Assembly: GCA_965220985.1 (NCBI GenBank) | Contig: OZ244854.1 | Span: forward strand, 2,542,001-2,606,000 | Direction of reading: 5' to 3' | Length of the DNA stretch: 64,000 nucleotides | DNA from: JAPPHA01 sp965220985 | Lineage (GTDB): Bacteria > Pseudomonadota > Alphaproteobacteria > Rhodobacterales > Rhodobacteraceae | Part shown: positions 1 to 8,988 of the stretch, piece after piece | How positions within the stretch are numbered: position 1 is the stretch's first letter | Layout of the letters: every line of letters begins with the position of its first letter | Notes under the pieces: model-generated | The model's database searches: none | What the model was told of the DNA's origin: nothing | What the model saw: only the letters and a program-made list of their open reading frames with translations | Made by a program: the position numbers and the translations under genes

Positions 1-1
1 G

Positions 2-499
2 ACGTACGTGGAACTCGTCCGTGCGGTCCCGATTCTTGTGCTCATCCTGTGGGTCTACTACGGCATGCCGCAGATGATCGGGATCTCGATTAGCGTCTTC
101 TGGGCCGGGGCGATCGCGTTGGCGCTGTCCGACAGCGCCTTCGAGGCGGAAATCTTCCGTGCAGGAATTCAGTCGATCGACAAGGGACAATACGAAGCGG
201 CGCATTCGGTTTCGCTGAACTACGCTGATACCATGCGCTTCGTCATTCTGCCCCAGGCCATCAGGCGAATTCTGCCCGCCCTTGGCAATCAGCTTGTCTA
301 CATGCTGAAGATGTCTTCACTGGTTTCTGTCATCGGCATGCAGGAACTGACGCGAAAGGCGAACGAACTGGTTGTGACCGAATACCGGCCGCTCGAAATC
401 TACACGGTTCTGGTGCTCGAGTATCTGGTTCTGATTCTTGTCGTCTCCGCCGGCGTGCGGCGGCTCGAAAAGCGGTTGCAGGCCGACGAGAGCAGGTGA
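2..499 (+). CDS. Amino-acid ABC transporter permease, 3' part (HisM/GltK family)
   Basis: The gene runs in from the left edge; the reading frame is already open at base 2 (T-Y-V-E-L-V-R), so the 5' end lies outside the window. Known for the family: an inner-membrane permease of a polar amino-acid importer that pairs with an ATPase and a periplasmic binding protein. Seen here: the cytoplasmic coupling loop starts EAAHSVS and ends ILPQA, about residues 61-81 of the visible part, followed by a second hydrophobic segment and a basic tail. The usual Gly of the EAA loop is replaced by Ser, which occurs in some members. The other subunits are not visible, so the substrate is unknown. The next gene belongs to a different transporter and has its own promoter-like sequence. 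Confidence 0.85.
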   Translation, partial: TYVELVRAVPILVLILWVYYGMPQMIGISISVFWAGAIALALSDSAFEAEIFRAGIQSIDKGQYEAAHSVSLNYADTMRFVILPQAIRRILPALGNQLVYMLKMSSLVSVIGMQELTRKANELVVTEYRPLEIYTVLVLEYLVLILVVSAGVRRLEKRLQADESR

Positions 500-515
500 T
501 CAGCCCGTCATTTCC

Positions 516-545
516 TTGACCCTCAACAAGAAACTCCTGTACAGT
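516..545 (+). promoter_or_regulatory. Candidate sigma70 promoter for the TAXI operon
   Basis: TTGACC at 516-521 and TACAGT at 540-545 are separated by 18 bases. The -35 box matches 5 of 6 consensus bases and the -10 box 4 of 6. It lies in the only gap between the ABC permease and the TAXI binding protein, giving a leader of about 80 bases before the start at 631. Inferred from sequence only. Confidence 0.4.
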
Positions 546-630
546 TTATTCACCGGTCAGGCTGTGGGTTTGGCGGGTGACGCGGGCTTTGCCTGCGTCG
601 GAAACATCACCGACACCACGAGGAGGTCAC

Positions 631-1596
631 ATGAGAATTCGAGACATCACCATCACTGCGCTTGCGATCCTGGGCATGTCAATTGCCACGGGAACGACGG
701 CGCAACAGCAGTTCATCTCGATCGGCACCGGAGGTGTGACGGGCGTTTACTATCCAACGGGCGGCGCAATCTGCCGGATGGTCAACAAGGACCGGAAAGA
801 CCACGGAATCCGCTGTTCGGCGGAGTCGACGGGCGGCTCGATCTACAACATCAACACGATCCGGCAGGGCGAGCTGGAGTTTGGCGTTGCACAGTCCGAC
901 TGGCAGTACCACGCCTACAACGGCACCTCGAAATTCGAGGACCAGGGCGCGTTTGAAAACCTGCGCGCGGTGTTCTCGGTCCATCCGGAACCCGTGACGG
1001 TCATCGCCTCCGACGCTTCGGGAATCGAGACCCTGACCGACACCAAGGGCAAGCGTCTCAACATCGGGAACCCGGGTTCGGGAACGCGAGGAACGTGGGA
1101 AGTGATCGAAGAGGCGCTGGGCTGGGATCGTTCCGATCTCAAGCTCGCGGCCGAAATGAAGTCGGCTGAAACCGGTCAGGCCGTTTGCGATGGCAAGATC
1201 GACGCGTATTTCTGGCTGGTGGGACATCCGTCTGCACTGACCCAGGAATCGCTCGCCACCTGCGATGCACATCTCGTGCACGTCGAGGGTGACGCGATCG
1301 ATCAGCTCGTCGCGGAAAATTCGTTCTATCGCTACGCGACGATCCCGGCGGGCATGTACAACAACGCGGAAGACATCCGCACGTTCGGCGTCGGCGCGAC
1401 CTTCGTCACCAGTGCGGACGTTCCCGAGGAGGTTGTCTATGTCGTGGTCAAGGCCGTTTTCGAGAACTTCGACCAGTTCCGGAAGCTGCACCCTGCGTTC
1501 AACAACCTCAAGCCCGAGGAAATGATCAGCGACAGCCTCTCCGCACCGCTGCATGACGGCGCGGTGAAGTACTACAAGGAAGCCGGCTGGATGTGA
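631..1596 (+). CDS. TAXI-family TRAP transporter solute-binding protein
   Basis: Periplasmic binding protein of a TAXI-type TRAP importer. The ATG at 631 is chosen over an in-frame upstream start because a strong AGGAGG lies at 621-626 and the protein then opens with a proper signal peptide (MRIRDITITA, a hydrophobic core, and cleavage near A-Q-Q). The mature protein starts with the family signature FISIGTGGVTGVYYPTGGAI, which forms the ligand cleft, and 321 residues is the usual length. Family members bind glutamate, glutamine or other small carboxylates; the ligand here is not deducible. It is followed after a strong hairpin by its fused membrane subunit and then by an aminotransferase, which hints at an amino-acid or amine substrate. 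Confidence 0.9.
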   Translation: MRIRDITITALAILGMSIATGTTAQQQFISIGTGGVTGVYYPTGGAICRMVNKDRKDHGIRCSAESTGGSIYNINTIRQGELEFGVAQSDWQYHAYNGTSKFEDQGAFENLRAVFSVHPEPVTVIASDASGIETLTDTKGKRLNIGNPGSGTRGTWEVIEEALGWDRSDLKLAAEMKSAETGQAVCDGKIDAYFWLVGHPSALTQESLATCDAHLVHVEGDAIDQLVAENSFYRYATIPAGMYNNAEDIRTFGVGATFVTSADVPEEVVYVVVKAVFENFDQFRKLHPAFNNLKPEEMISDSLSAPLHDGAVKYYKEAGWM

Positions 1597-1624
1597 TTCC
1601 AGTCCCGGTTGCCCAGGAAATGTC

Positions 1625-1652
1625 CCGGGGGGCGGCTGAGGCTGCCCCCCGG
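1625..1652 (+). terminator. GC-rich hairpin between TAXI binding protein and permease genes
   Basis: A 12-bp stem (1625-1636 with 1641-1652, one G-T wobble) closes a TGAG tetraloop. The arm core is CCGGGGGGC. No T-run follows, so it is less a classic terminator than a transcript-stabilising or attenuating hairpin that would raise binding-protein mRNA over permease mRNA. The same placement recurs in four other transporter operons in this window. Confidence 0.65.
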
Positions 1653-1672
1653 ATCTGTTGACACGAACGCGA

Positions 1673-4291
1673 ATGGGGGCGGGACCTGTGGCATCACAAG
1701 CGGACAATCTCGAAAAATTCACGGCAATTGACACAGGCGGGCGCAACCCGACCGGCTGGCAGGGCAGTCTGATCTGGTGGATTGCGCTGATCTGGGCGTT
1801 CTTCCAACTCTACATCGCCTCGAATCTGCCGTTCACCATTCAGGAATACCTTGGCTTCGGGGTCGTCACGAACTCGAATGCTCGCCTGATTCACTTGGCG
1901 TTCGGTCTGCTTCTCGCGTCGTTCGCCTTTCCGCTCTTGTCGCGCAGTCGCACGGACGCGATCCCGTGGTATGACTGGATCCTTGCGGCTCTCGGCATCA
2001 TTTCGTGCCTCTACATCGTTGTTCTTCGTAACGAAATCGCACTCAGGGCAGGTCTCCCGACAACCGGCGATCTGACCATTTCGACGATCGGAATGATCAT
2101 CCTGTTCCTGACCGTCTATCGGGTGCTGGGTCTGCCGCTTGCGATCGTCGCTGGCTGTTTCGTGCTCTACGTGTTCTTTGGCGACACCCGCTGGCTGCCC
2201 GAGGCCATGCAGTGGAAGGGTGCGTCCTACGGCAAGGCCATGTGGCATTTCTGGATGCAGAACGAGGGCGTCTTCGGGGTCGCGCTGGGCGTGTCCGCGT
2301 CGCTCATATTCCTCTTCGTTCTGTTCGGCGCGATACTCGAAAAGGCTGGGGCCGGGAACTACTTCATCAAGATCAGCTTTGCCCTGCTCGGACATCTGCG
2401 CGGCGGGCCAGCGAAGGCTGCGGTCGTCGCCAGCGCCATGAGCGGGCTGTATTCGGGGTCGTCGATCGCCAACACGGTCACCACGGGCACATTCACCATT
2501 CCGCTGATGAAGCGCACCGGGTTTTCGCCCGAAAAGGCCGGCGCAGTCGAGGTTGCCTCATCGACAAACGGCCAATTGACACCACCGGTCATGGGCGCTG
2601 CCGCCTTCCTGATTTCGGAATTCACGGGGGTCAGCTACACCGAAATCATCAAGCACGCGCTGGTCCCGGCCCTCGTGAGCTACATTGCACTCGTCTACAT
2701 CGTGCATCTGGAAGCGATGAAGCTGGGCCTGAAGGGTCTGCAGAAGCCGCCCTCTTCGCTGACCTTCGCGACCAAGCTGATCGGCTTTCTTGGCGGTTTC
2801 ATCGGCATCGCGCTTCTTGGAATCGCCGTGTACTACGGTCTTGGATGGATCAAGGCAGCGGTGCCTGACTACGCATTCATCTACGTGATCATAATGTGTT
2901 TCCAAACGTATGTGTTTCTGCTGTTCTTTGCTTCTCGTCAGCCGGATCTGGTCGTTGACCCACCCGATGCGCCGATCACCGAATTGCCGCCCGCCGGGAA
3001 GACGGCGCTGACCGGTCTCCACTACATCTTGCCGATCGTGATCCTCATCTGGTGCATCACGATCGAACGTCTGTCTCCCGCATTCTCGGCATTCTGGGCC
3101 ACATTGGCGATGACGGCAATCGCGCTGACCCAGCATCCGATCAAGGCCATGTACCGTCAGGACAGCGATCGCAGGAAAGCATGGCGACGCGGATGGCGGG
3201 AATGGCTCGACGGCATGGTTGCGGGTTCGCGCAACATGATCGGAATTTCGGTTGCCACGGGCGCTGCAGGGATCATTGTCGGCACGATTTCGCTCACCGG
3301 AGCTCACCAGGTGGTCGGGGAACTGGTCGAGTTCCTGTCAGGCGGAAACCTGATGGTCATGCTGTTTCTGGTCGCGGTCATGAGCCTCATTCTCGGAATG
3401 GGACTGCCAACGACAGCCAACTACATTGTCGTCTCTTCGCTGATGGCGCCGGTCATTCTGGCGCTCGCGGCGAAATCCGGACTGATCGTGCCGCTGATTG
3501 CCGTTCACCTGTTTGTCTTCTACTTTGGGATTCTTGCCGATGACACGCCGCCGGTGGGGCTCGCAGCCTTTGCCGCAGCAGCCATCTCGAAGGGTGATCC
3601 GATCAAGACGGGCATTCAGGGCTTCGCCTACGACATCCGGACTGCTCTTCTTCCGTTCCTGTTCATCTTCAACACCGAACTGCTCCTGATCGACGTCACT
3701 CCCGTGAAGGCGGTGTTCGTTTTCGTGGTTGCGGTGATCGCCATGCTGCTGTTCGCGTCGGCGACGCAGGGATTCTGGCTGGTTCGAAACCGTATCTGGG
3801 AAAGCGCGATCCTGCTGCTCGTCGCGTTCACGCTGTTTCGACCGGGTTTCTGGCTCGACCAGGTGCAGCCGCCTTATGATGACGCCAACCCGACGCGTGT
3901 CTACGAAGTGGTTGGCGACGCGCCGGACAACGGTGTTCTGACCTTCGTGATATCCGGGCCGGACTTCGATACCGGCGAGCCCACGTCCACCACCATTCTG
4001 GTTCCGATGGGTCGGCGTTCCGAGGCGATCGAACGGCTCGAGGAGGCGGGGCTCACGGTCATCTTGGAAGACGGGTTGGCGCGGGTCGAAGAGCCGTTTC
4101 CGCAGACGCCGTTCTTCGAAAAGATCGGGACGCTGTTCGACTACTACGGCGATGATCCGGTTGTCGTGAGCAACATCAGGACCGAGGCCGAGCGATTGCC
4201 CAAGGAAGTGTTTTACATTCCCGCCCTGTTGCTCCTTGGCTTGGTGTTCTTGTTGCAACGCCGTCGGATGCCGGCGGTCCGTGCCGCGTGA
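1673..4291 (+). CDS. TRAP transporter permease, fused DctQ-DctM type (TAXI system)
   Basis: Large inner-membrane subunit that couples ion flow to uptake of the solute delivered by the TAXI protein. The protein is about 872 residues, far longer than DctM alone, because the small four-helix DctQ part is fused in front of the DctM part. Many hydrophobic segments are visible. DctM landmarks include the stretch GAILEKAGAGNYF, the loop with SGSSIANTVTTGTF and the late MGLPTTANY motif. A region of about 120 residues near the C-terminus (from about 735) is polar and may be an extra soluble domain between terminal helices. The start is uncertain: ATG at 1673, TTG at 1658 or GTG at 1688 (preceded by GGGGGCGGGA) are all possible. 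Identity is certain; the exact start is not. Confidence 0.88.
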   Translation: MGAGPVASQADNLEKFTAIDTGGRNPTGWQGSLIWWIALIWAFFQLYIASNLPFTIQEYLGFGVVTNSNARLIHLAFGLLLASFAFPLLSRSRTDAIPWYDWILAALGIISCLYIVVLRNEIALRAGLPTTGDLTISTIGMIILFLTVYRVLGLPLAIVAGCFVLYVFFGDTRWLPEAMQWKGASYGKAMWHFWMQNEGVFGVALGVSASLIFLFVLFGAILEKAGAGNYFIKISFALLGHLRGGPAKAAVVASAMSGLYSGSSIANTVTTGTFTIPLMKRTGFSPEKAGAVEVASSTNGQLTPPVMGAAAFLISEFTGVSYTEIIKHALVPALVSYIALVYIVHLEAMKLGLKGLQKPPSSLTFATKLIGFLGGFIGIALLGIAVYYGLGWIKAAVPDYAFIYVIIMCFQTYVFLLFFASRQPDLVVDPPDAPITELPPAGKTALTGLHYILPIVILIWCITIERLSPAFSAFWATLAMTAIALTQHPIKAMYRQDSDRRKAWRRGWREWLDGMVAGSRNMIGISVATGAAGIIVGTISLTGAHQVVGELVEFLSGGNLMVMLFLVAVMSLILGMGLPTTANYIVVSSLMAPVILALAAKSGLIVPLIAVHLFVFYFGILADDTPPVGLAAFAAAAISKGDPIKTGIQGFAYDIRTALLPFLFIFNTELLLIDVTPVKAVFVFVVAVIAMLLFASATQGFWLVRNRIWESAILLLVAFTLFRPGFWLDQVQPPYDDANPTRVYEVVGDAPDNGVLTFVISGPDFDTGEPTSTTILVPMGRRSEAIERLEEAGLTVILEDGLARVEEPFPQTPFFEKIGTLFDYYGDDPVVVSNIRTEAERLPKEVFYIPALLLLGLVFLLQRRRMPAVRAA

Positions 4292-4400
4292 CGAACTTCG
4301 AATGGTCGGGTGGCGGTGCCGAGACGACCAGATGAACTTGCCTCCTGCCGGAGATGCTCGTGTGCATGGCTGACATGCCCAACCGTTCGGACGTGATCTG

Positions 4401-5726
4401 ATGTCATTCGTTTTTCCGCGATCGAATCGAAACCTGCCGCCCCTCGCGACAGGGGGTGACGGCGTCTACCTGTTCGACGCCGAAGGACGAGCCTATCTCG
4501 ATGGCTCGGGGGGCGCCGCCGTGTCCTGCCTCGGCCACGGCGACCCCGATGTCATCGCTGCGGTCAAGCATCAGATGGATGCACTGGCGTTCGCCCACAC
4601 AAGATTTTTTTCGTCCGAGCCGGCCGAGGACCTCGCAAGATTGCTGATCGAGCAGGCCCCGCCGGGGATCGAACGGGTCTATTTCGTCTCGGGTGGGTCC
4701 GAGGCGGTCGAGGCGGCCCTCAAGCTCGCGCGGCAATATTTTCTCGAAATCGGCCAGCCGTCTCGGTCCCGGATCATCGCCCGTCGACAGAGCTATCACG
4801 GCAACACGCTGGGGGCGTTGGCCACCGGGGGAAACGCGTGGCGACGGGCGCAGTTCTCGCCGCTGCTCGTCGATGTCACGCACATCGAGCCGTGCTACGC
4901 CTATCGCGGACGCGAAGCTCACGAAACCGAGGAAGCCTACGGGCTTCGTGTTGCCGATGAACTCGACGCCGAAATCCAGCGGCTCGGACCCGAAACGGTC
5001 ATGGCGTTCGTCGCGGAACCGGTCGTTGGCGCCACGCTTGGCGCGGTTCCGGCCGTTCCGGGCTACTTCAAGCGGATCCGCGAGATCTGCGATCGGCACG
5101 GCGTTCTTCTCGTTCTTGACGAAGTTATGTGTGGAATGGGGAGGACCGGGACGTTCTTTTCCTGCGAGCACGATCAGGTGCGTCCAGACCTGGTCACGAT
5201 CGCGAAGGGGCTTGGCGGGGGCTATCAGCCGATCGGTGCGATGCTGTGCTCGGGCGCAATCTACGATGCCGTGACCGCCGGGAGCGGGTTTTTTCAGCAC
5301 GGTCACACCTACATGGGTCATCCGGCGGCAGCGGCTGCCGGTAAGGCTGTTGTCTCGAAGTTGCTTGAGAAGGGTTTGGTCGAGAGAAGTCGCGAGATGG
5401 GTCTCCGGTTGATGGCCGCCTTGGTCGAGCGCCTCGGACAGCATCCGCATGTCGGCGACATTCGGGGGCGAGGTCTATTTGTCGGCATCGAGCTGGTTGC
5501 CGACCGGGAAAGCAGGGTGCCGTTCGATCCCGCGCTCGGCGTCCACAAGAAACTGGAGCGATGCGCGTTCAGCAATGGGCTCATATGCTACCCGATGGGA
5601 GGCACGATCGACGGCAAGTTGGGTGATCACGTGCTCCTTGCGCCGCCGTTCATCATAAGCAACGACCAGGTCGACGAATTGGTCGACAAACTGAGTTCTG
5701 CGCTCGACGTGGCCACCGCCATTTGA
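4401..5726 (+). CDS. Class III PLP-dependent aminotransferase
   Basis: Cytoplasmic aminotransferase of 441 residues, the normal size for the acetylornithine/omega-amino acid transaminase family. The PLP lysine is K269 in TIAKGLGGGYQPIGA, the pyridine-nitrogen aspartate is D240 in LDEVMCGMGRTG, and the phosphate-binding SGGSEA lies at 97-102. Family members move an amino group from an omega-amine, beta-alanine-like compound or diamine to pyruvate or oxoglutarate; the donor cannot be read from sequence. It follows the TAXI permease on the same strand after about 110 bases and is probably co-regulated, so it may act on the imported compound. No terminator hairpin was recognised downstream. Confidence 0.88.
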   Translation: MSFVFPRSNRNLPPLATGGDGVYLFDAEGRAYLDGSGGAAVSCLGHGDPDVIAAVKHQMDALAFAHTRFFSSEPAEDLARLLIEQAPPGIERVYFVSGGSEAVEAALKLARQYFLEIGQPSRSRIIARRQSYHGNTLGALATGGNAWRRAQFSPLLVDVTHIEPCYAYRGREAHETEEAYGLRVADELDAEIQRLGPETVMAFVAEPVVGATLGAVPAVPGYFKRIREICDRHGVLLVLDEVMCGMGRTGTFFSCEHDQVRPDLVTIAKGLGGGYQPIGAMLCSGAIYDAVTAGSGFFQHGHTYMGHPAAAAAGKAVVSKLLEKGLVERSREMGLRLMAALVERLGQHPHVGDIRGRGLFVGIELVADRESRVPFDPALGVHKKLERCAFSNGLICYPMGGTIDGKLGDHVLLAPPFIISNDQVDELVDKLSSALDVATAI

Positions 5727-6433
5727 CCTCTGAAGTCGTCGGTCACGGCGACCGTCCTTCGGCCTTGACTCGCTACTGCCGGCTGGCTTCGCGCAAAACT
5801 CGCTCCCGTTCATGGGCGATCACGAACCTCCTGGTTCAATGGCAGGAATTTTGTTGCCTGTTGGACATTTCCGTTTCCCCATGCTCCTGGATTTGTGTCC
5901 GGCGAAGACCGATGAAACCGATCGCGATGTCCGTGATGAACAGGGCTCCCGTTGAGCGGCATTCGTGCCGGATCCGCAGGTCATCATGCAGGTCACGAGA
6001 TGCGGAGAACTCGCCAATTTCAGCATGCGTCGATTTGGCGCTTGCCGAACGATGTACAAGGTTTTCGGCGCCGTTCATTCTGCAACGGTCGAGGATCCAG
6101 GTTGCAATCGACAAAAGGGTTTTGGCAGTCATGTCGACTATCGTTAGGAATGTTCCCTTTTTGTTCATTGATGTGCAAATTTTTGAAGGGAGAGTTCATG
6201 ACAGATGCTTCAACTTCGTATGCATGGCCGTCTCGGAGTTCGAAATCCTGCATGACAGATTTGCCAGGCACTCTGCCTTCGAGATCGGGCACGGAATACA
6301 GTCCTCGCAATTCACTGGTCAAATGTTGGTGTGGGGATGATGTCGGGTCAGTTCTCCATGATTGCCGAGCTCAGGACGAGGTTCCGAAAGGTGGTCTCGG
6401 TGGAAAACGATCGACTGAAATGGTAGTGTACCA
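5727..6433. other. Gene-poor interval, no supported gene
   Basis: About 700 bases without a convincing gene on either strand. Open frames exist but have biased, low-complexity translations and no recognisable family. A small frame at 6337-6426 (29 codons, ATGATG start, TAG stop) ends just before the coiled-coil gene and might be a leader, but nothing else supports it. Confidence 0.5.
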
Positions 6434-6745
6434 ATGATTGGCGAGTTGGATCTTCGAGGTCTGGATCATCGGATCGATCTGGTGGAGGAACGGATGAATA
6501 CGCTCCAGTCCGAAAACAGGGCGGCACACGCCAAGTTTGAGTCCGACTACAAGGCGGCGCATGCCGAGTTTCGGGAAAGCTACAATGTGGCGCATGCCCA
6601 GACCCGAGCTGACTGGGCACAGTTCAAGACGGAAATGGCGGAACGCGAAAAGGCCAACTTGCGTTGGCAGATCGCCACGATGTTGGCGTGTGCCGGTCTT
6701 GTCACTGTTCTCGTGGTCGGTGCCATCAGGTTGATGTTGATCTAA
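6434..6745 (+). CDS. Small tail-anchored coiled-coil protein with 11-residue repeats
   Basis: Not a family I can name. The 103-residue protein has an amphipathic helical N-terminus, then three tandem 11-residue units at residues 30-40, 41-51 and 52-62 (AAHAKFESDYK, AAHAEFRESYN, VAHAQTRADWA). A charged helix follows, then one C-terminal membrane segment at about 80-100 (ATMLACAGLVTVLVVGAI). This hendecad pattern predicts a right-handed coiled coil anchored by its tail with the coil probably cytoplasmic. A degenerate copy lies directly downstream with the same repeat register, which argues that the frame is real. No good ribosome-binding site precedes the ATG. Function unknown. Confidence 0.55.
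   Translation: MIGELDLRGLDHRIDLVEERMNTLQSENRAAHAKFESDYKAAHAEFRESYNVAHAQTRADWAQFKTEMAEREKANLRWQIATMLACAGLVTVLVVGAIRLMLI
6521..6619 (+). repeat. Three 33-bp tandem units encoding the hendecad repeat
   Basis: Units at 6521-6553, 6554-6586 and 6587-6619 each encode an 11-residue A-A-H-A-x-F-like module. The same three-unit array in the same register is found in the downstream copy at 7004-7102. Confidence 0.6.
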
Positions 6746-6916
6746 TGATTCACTTTGTTGGCAGTTGAACTTGGAAACCTGAAATCGCACCGTTCAAATG
6801 GGTAACGGAAGTCAACTCGATTCAGGTTGTGAACGTCAGACATTCCTTTAGCCAACACGTTTTGGCGGGTTTCTGGAAACTCGAGACGTTGACACTATGC
6901 GCTTTGCAATACCCCA

Positions 6917-7252
6917 ATGGGAGAAGTGGTGGCTCTCTGTGTTCTGGATTATCGAACTGATCGTTCGCAGGAAAAGATGAATACGCCATATTCAGACGAC
7001 AAGGCAGCGCTCGCTGAGTTTCAAACCGACTGCACGGCGATGCACGCAAAGTTTTGGGAAGTCTACACGGCGGCGCATGCCCAGGCCCGAGATGACTGGG
7101 CACAGTCCAGGGCCGAAATGGCACAGTTTGAAGCGGATCGAATACGGCTTGAGAAGACACATCAGCGTTGGAAAATTGCAACTATCGTGGCGAGTTCCTG
7201 AATTTCCGGTATTGTTATCGGGGTGGGCACGCATTTGATGCTCGCTCCGTGA
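6917..7252 (+). pseudogene. Stop-interrupted duplicate of the coiled-coil gene
   Basis: The frame from 6917 encodes the same architecture as the gene at 6434: MNT at residues 21-23, three 11-residue units at 30-62 (middle unit AMHAKFWEVYT, last unit AAHAQARDDWA), then a charged helix and WKIATIV. A TGA at 7199-7201 cuts the protein after 94 residues, just inside the membrane segment. Reading through it restores I-S-G-I-V-I-G-V-G-T-H-L-M-L-A-P to a second stop at 7252, matching the tail end of the first copy. It is therefore a tandem duplicate that has lost its membrane anchor. It could still give a soluble coiled-coil product, but decay is the simpler reading. Confidence 0.55.
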
Positions 7253-7608
7253 GACATGTCGCCACCTGTCCGGCTCCAAAGACGGTACCATTCCCTTTCA
7301 ACTGAGCAGCAGCGGCCAGTTCAACCCATGTTGCGAGCTGCGGAAATTTTGCCCTGACCTCGATTTCAATTGGTGGGTGCGGCGACCGAGGCACGATAGA
7401 CCCGAATCGGAAGAGAGGCCTCCATCCCGATGAGCCTTCGTGCTCGACTTTTCTTGAGGATGGGCTTGAGAGTTTCCGTCTCCTCGTGGAGTCATCCACC
7501 TGGCCGGTGCGAAAGACACGCTTCCCCGAAACGACGGAATGACGCTTCAGCCGATCATCATTCATGATGCAGATTCATCGTTCGAGACGCTTGTCTGCAA
7601 TCGAGCGG
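7253..7608. other. Intergenic interval, nothing recognised
   Basis: I see no supported gene or RNA here. Together with the following palindrome and the stretch to 7776 it forms the upstream region of the TTT-oxalate operon. Confidence 0.5.
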
Positions 7609-7625
7609 TGGTATACCATATACCA
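7609..7625 (+). promoter_or_regulatory. Palindromic operator upstream of the TTT-oxalate operon
   Basis: TGGTATA-CCA-TATACCA is a perfect inverted repeat of 7-bp arms; inside it TGGTATACCA is itself a perfect palindrome. The core fits the TGGYATRCCA type site used by many FCD-subfamily GntR regulators. A possible promoter overlaps it (TTGTCT at 7591-7596, TACCAT at 7614-7619, 17-base spacing), so a bound repressor would block transcription. No regulator gene lies beside this operon. Confidence 0.55.
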
Positions 7626-7776
7626 ATGGGAGCTTTCCGAGGGATCTGATCGCCTCCGCTGGCTCCATGACGAATTGGGGAGTTCGTCGCCTCAGCCTGG
7701 ACTCGCGCGACCGCAATGAAGGCCGCACAAGTGCCATGGCCGACGGCGTCAGTCCCCGCATACTGGGAGGAAAGCA

Positions 7777-8775
7777 ATGCACACATTGAAAAAACTCTTG
7801 ACTGGCTCCGTGCTGACACTCGCAATTGCAGTTGTCGGTTTGGCATCTCAGGCGCAGGCACAATGGCAGCCGCGGAAACCTGTCGAGTTCATCATCATGG
7901 CCGGGACCGGTGGCGGTGCCGACCAGATCGCACGACTTTTGCAAGGTCTGATCGAGCAAAAGGGGCTGTCGTCGAGACCGTTCATTCCGATCAACAAGCC
8001 GGGCGGGTCAGGCGCCGAGGCGCTTCTTTACCTCAAGGGCAAGGAAGGCGATGACCACACGGTCCTCGTGACGTTGAACTCGTTCTACACGACTCCGATC
8101 ATTCAGGAAGATCTCGGCGTCGATATCTCGACGTTCACGCCCATCGGCCGGATGGCGCTCGACACGTTCCTGCTCTGGGTCCATGCGGACAGAGACGACA
8201 TCACCGACCTCGAGAGCTATGTCTCTGCGGTCAAGTCAGCCGGTGCAGACTGGCGCGTTGGCGGCACGGGCTCCGGACAGGAGGATTCCATTCTCACGGC
8301 GATGATGGAAGCCGAATTCGGCTACTCGGTGACGTACATTCCGTTCCCGGGTGGCGGCACCGTTGCCAAGAACCTGATCGGCAAGCACATCGATTCGACC
8401 GTCAACAACCCCGCCGAACAGAACGAGTTCTATCGTGCCGGTCAGTCGAAGCCACTGGTCCAGTTCACGCCGGAACGCATGGCGGCCTACCCCGACGTGC
8501 CCACGGCGCAGGAACTCGGCCACGACATCGTTTACTTCATGCAACGGTCCATCAACGGACCGCCCGGCATGTCTGCCGAAGCTCAAGAATTCTACATCAA
8601 TCTGTTCAAGACTCTGTTTGAATCAGATGAGTGGCAGACATTCTGCGTTGAAGACGGGTTGACTTGCGACGAGTGGGTCGCCGGCGACGATCTTGCGGCG
8701 TTTCATGCCGAGCAGGGCATGCGTCACCGCGAGCTGATCGAAGCTGTCGGCGCTGAAGCGATCACGGGAGAATAA
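7777..8775 (+). CDS. tctC: TTT transporter solute-binding protein (TctC/BugT family)
   Basis: Periplasmic binding protein of a tripartite tricarboxylate transporter, 332 residues. A signal peptide is evident (MHTLKKLLTGSVLTLAIAVVG, cleaved near AQAQ). The mature N-terminus carries the family pattern PVEFIIMAGTGGGADQIAR and INKPGGSGAEALLY, two ligand loops of Bug proteins. A GGGAGG-type ribosome-binding site lies about 8 bases before the ATG. Bug proteins bind carboxylates such as citrate, tartrate or aspartate. Because oxalyl-CoA decarboxylase and formyl-CoA transferase follow tctBA on the same strand, oxalate or a related small acid is the likely cargo here; that is inference. Confidence 0.88.
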   Translation: MHTLKKLLTGSVLTLAIAVVGLASQAQAQWQPRKPVEFIIMAGTGGGADQIARLLQGLIEQKGLSSRPFIPINKPGGSGAEALLYLKGKEGDDHTVLVTLNSFYTTPIIQEDLGVDISTFTPIGRMALDTFLLWVHADRDDITDLESYVSAVKSAGADWRVGGTGSGQEDSILTAMMEAEFGYSVTYIPFPGGGTVAKNLIGKHIDSTVNNPAEQNEFYRAGQSKPLVQFTPERMAAYPDVPTAQELGHDIVYFMQRSINGPPGMSAEAQEFYINLFKTLFESDEWQTFCVEDGLTCDEWVAGDDLAAFHAEQGMRHRELIEAVGAEAITGE

Positions 8776-8800
8776 TCCCGAAGCGCCCTTTTGGGTTACA

Positions 8801-8851
8801 TTCGCGGGCCGGACGCCTTTTCCGTGTGGATCAGTCGTTCCGGCCCGCGAA
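8801..8851 (+). terminator. Long inverted repeat between tctC and tctB
   Basis: A perfect 13-bp stem, TTCGCGGGCCGGA at 8801-8813 with its complement at 8839-8851, encloses a 25-base loop. No T-run follows, so partial termination or 3'-end protection of the tctC message is more likely than a full stop. Confidence 0.6.
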
Positions 8852-8988
8852 CAATCCTGACCACTTGACAATCGACCGAGTCTTCGCATTTCGATCAACG
8901 GTTGTTTGGCGAAGCGTCAGCAAGTCTTCAAGTTCTGGGTGATGAATCACATGGTGCGTCAACCATCGGGCGGAATTGAACCGAGATC

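Noticed and set aside
679..1746. Long minus-strand open frame opposite the TAXI binding protein
   Set aside because: It mirrors the codon structure of a clear plus-strand gene and its translation is low-complexity, rich in Arg and His, with no family match. Many similar antisense frames in this GC-rich window were dismissed for the same reason.
5952..6437. Frame starting with MTDASTSYAW after a GGGAG site upstream of the coiled-coil gene
   Set aside because: Composition is Ser/Cys-rich without pattern, and nothing in the translation or context supports a real protein.
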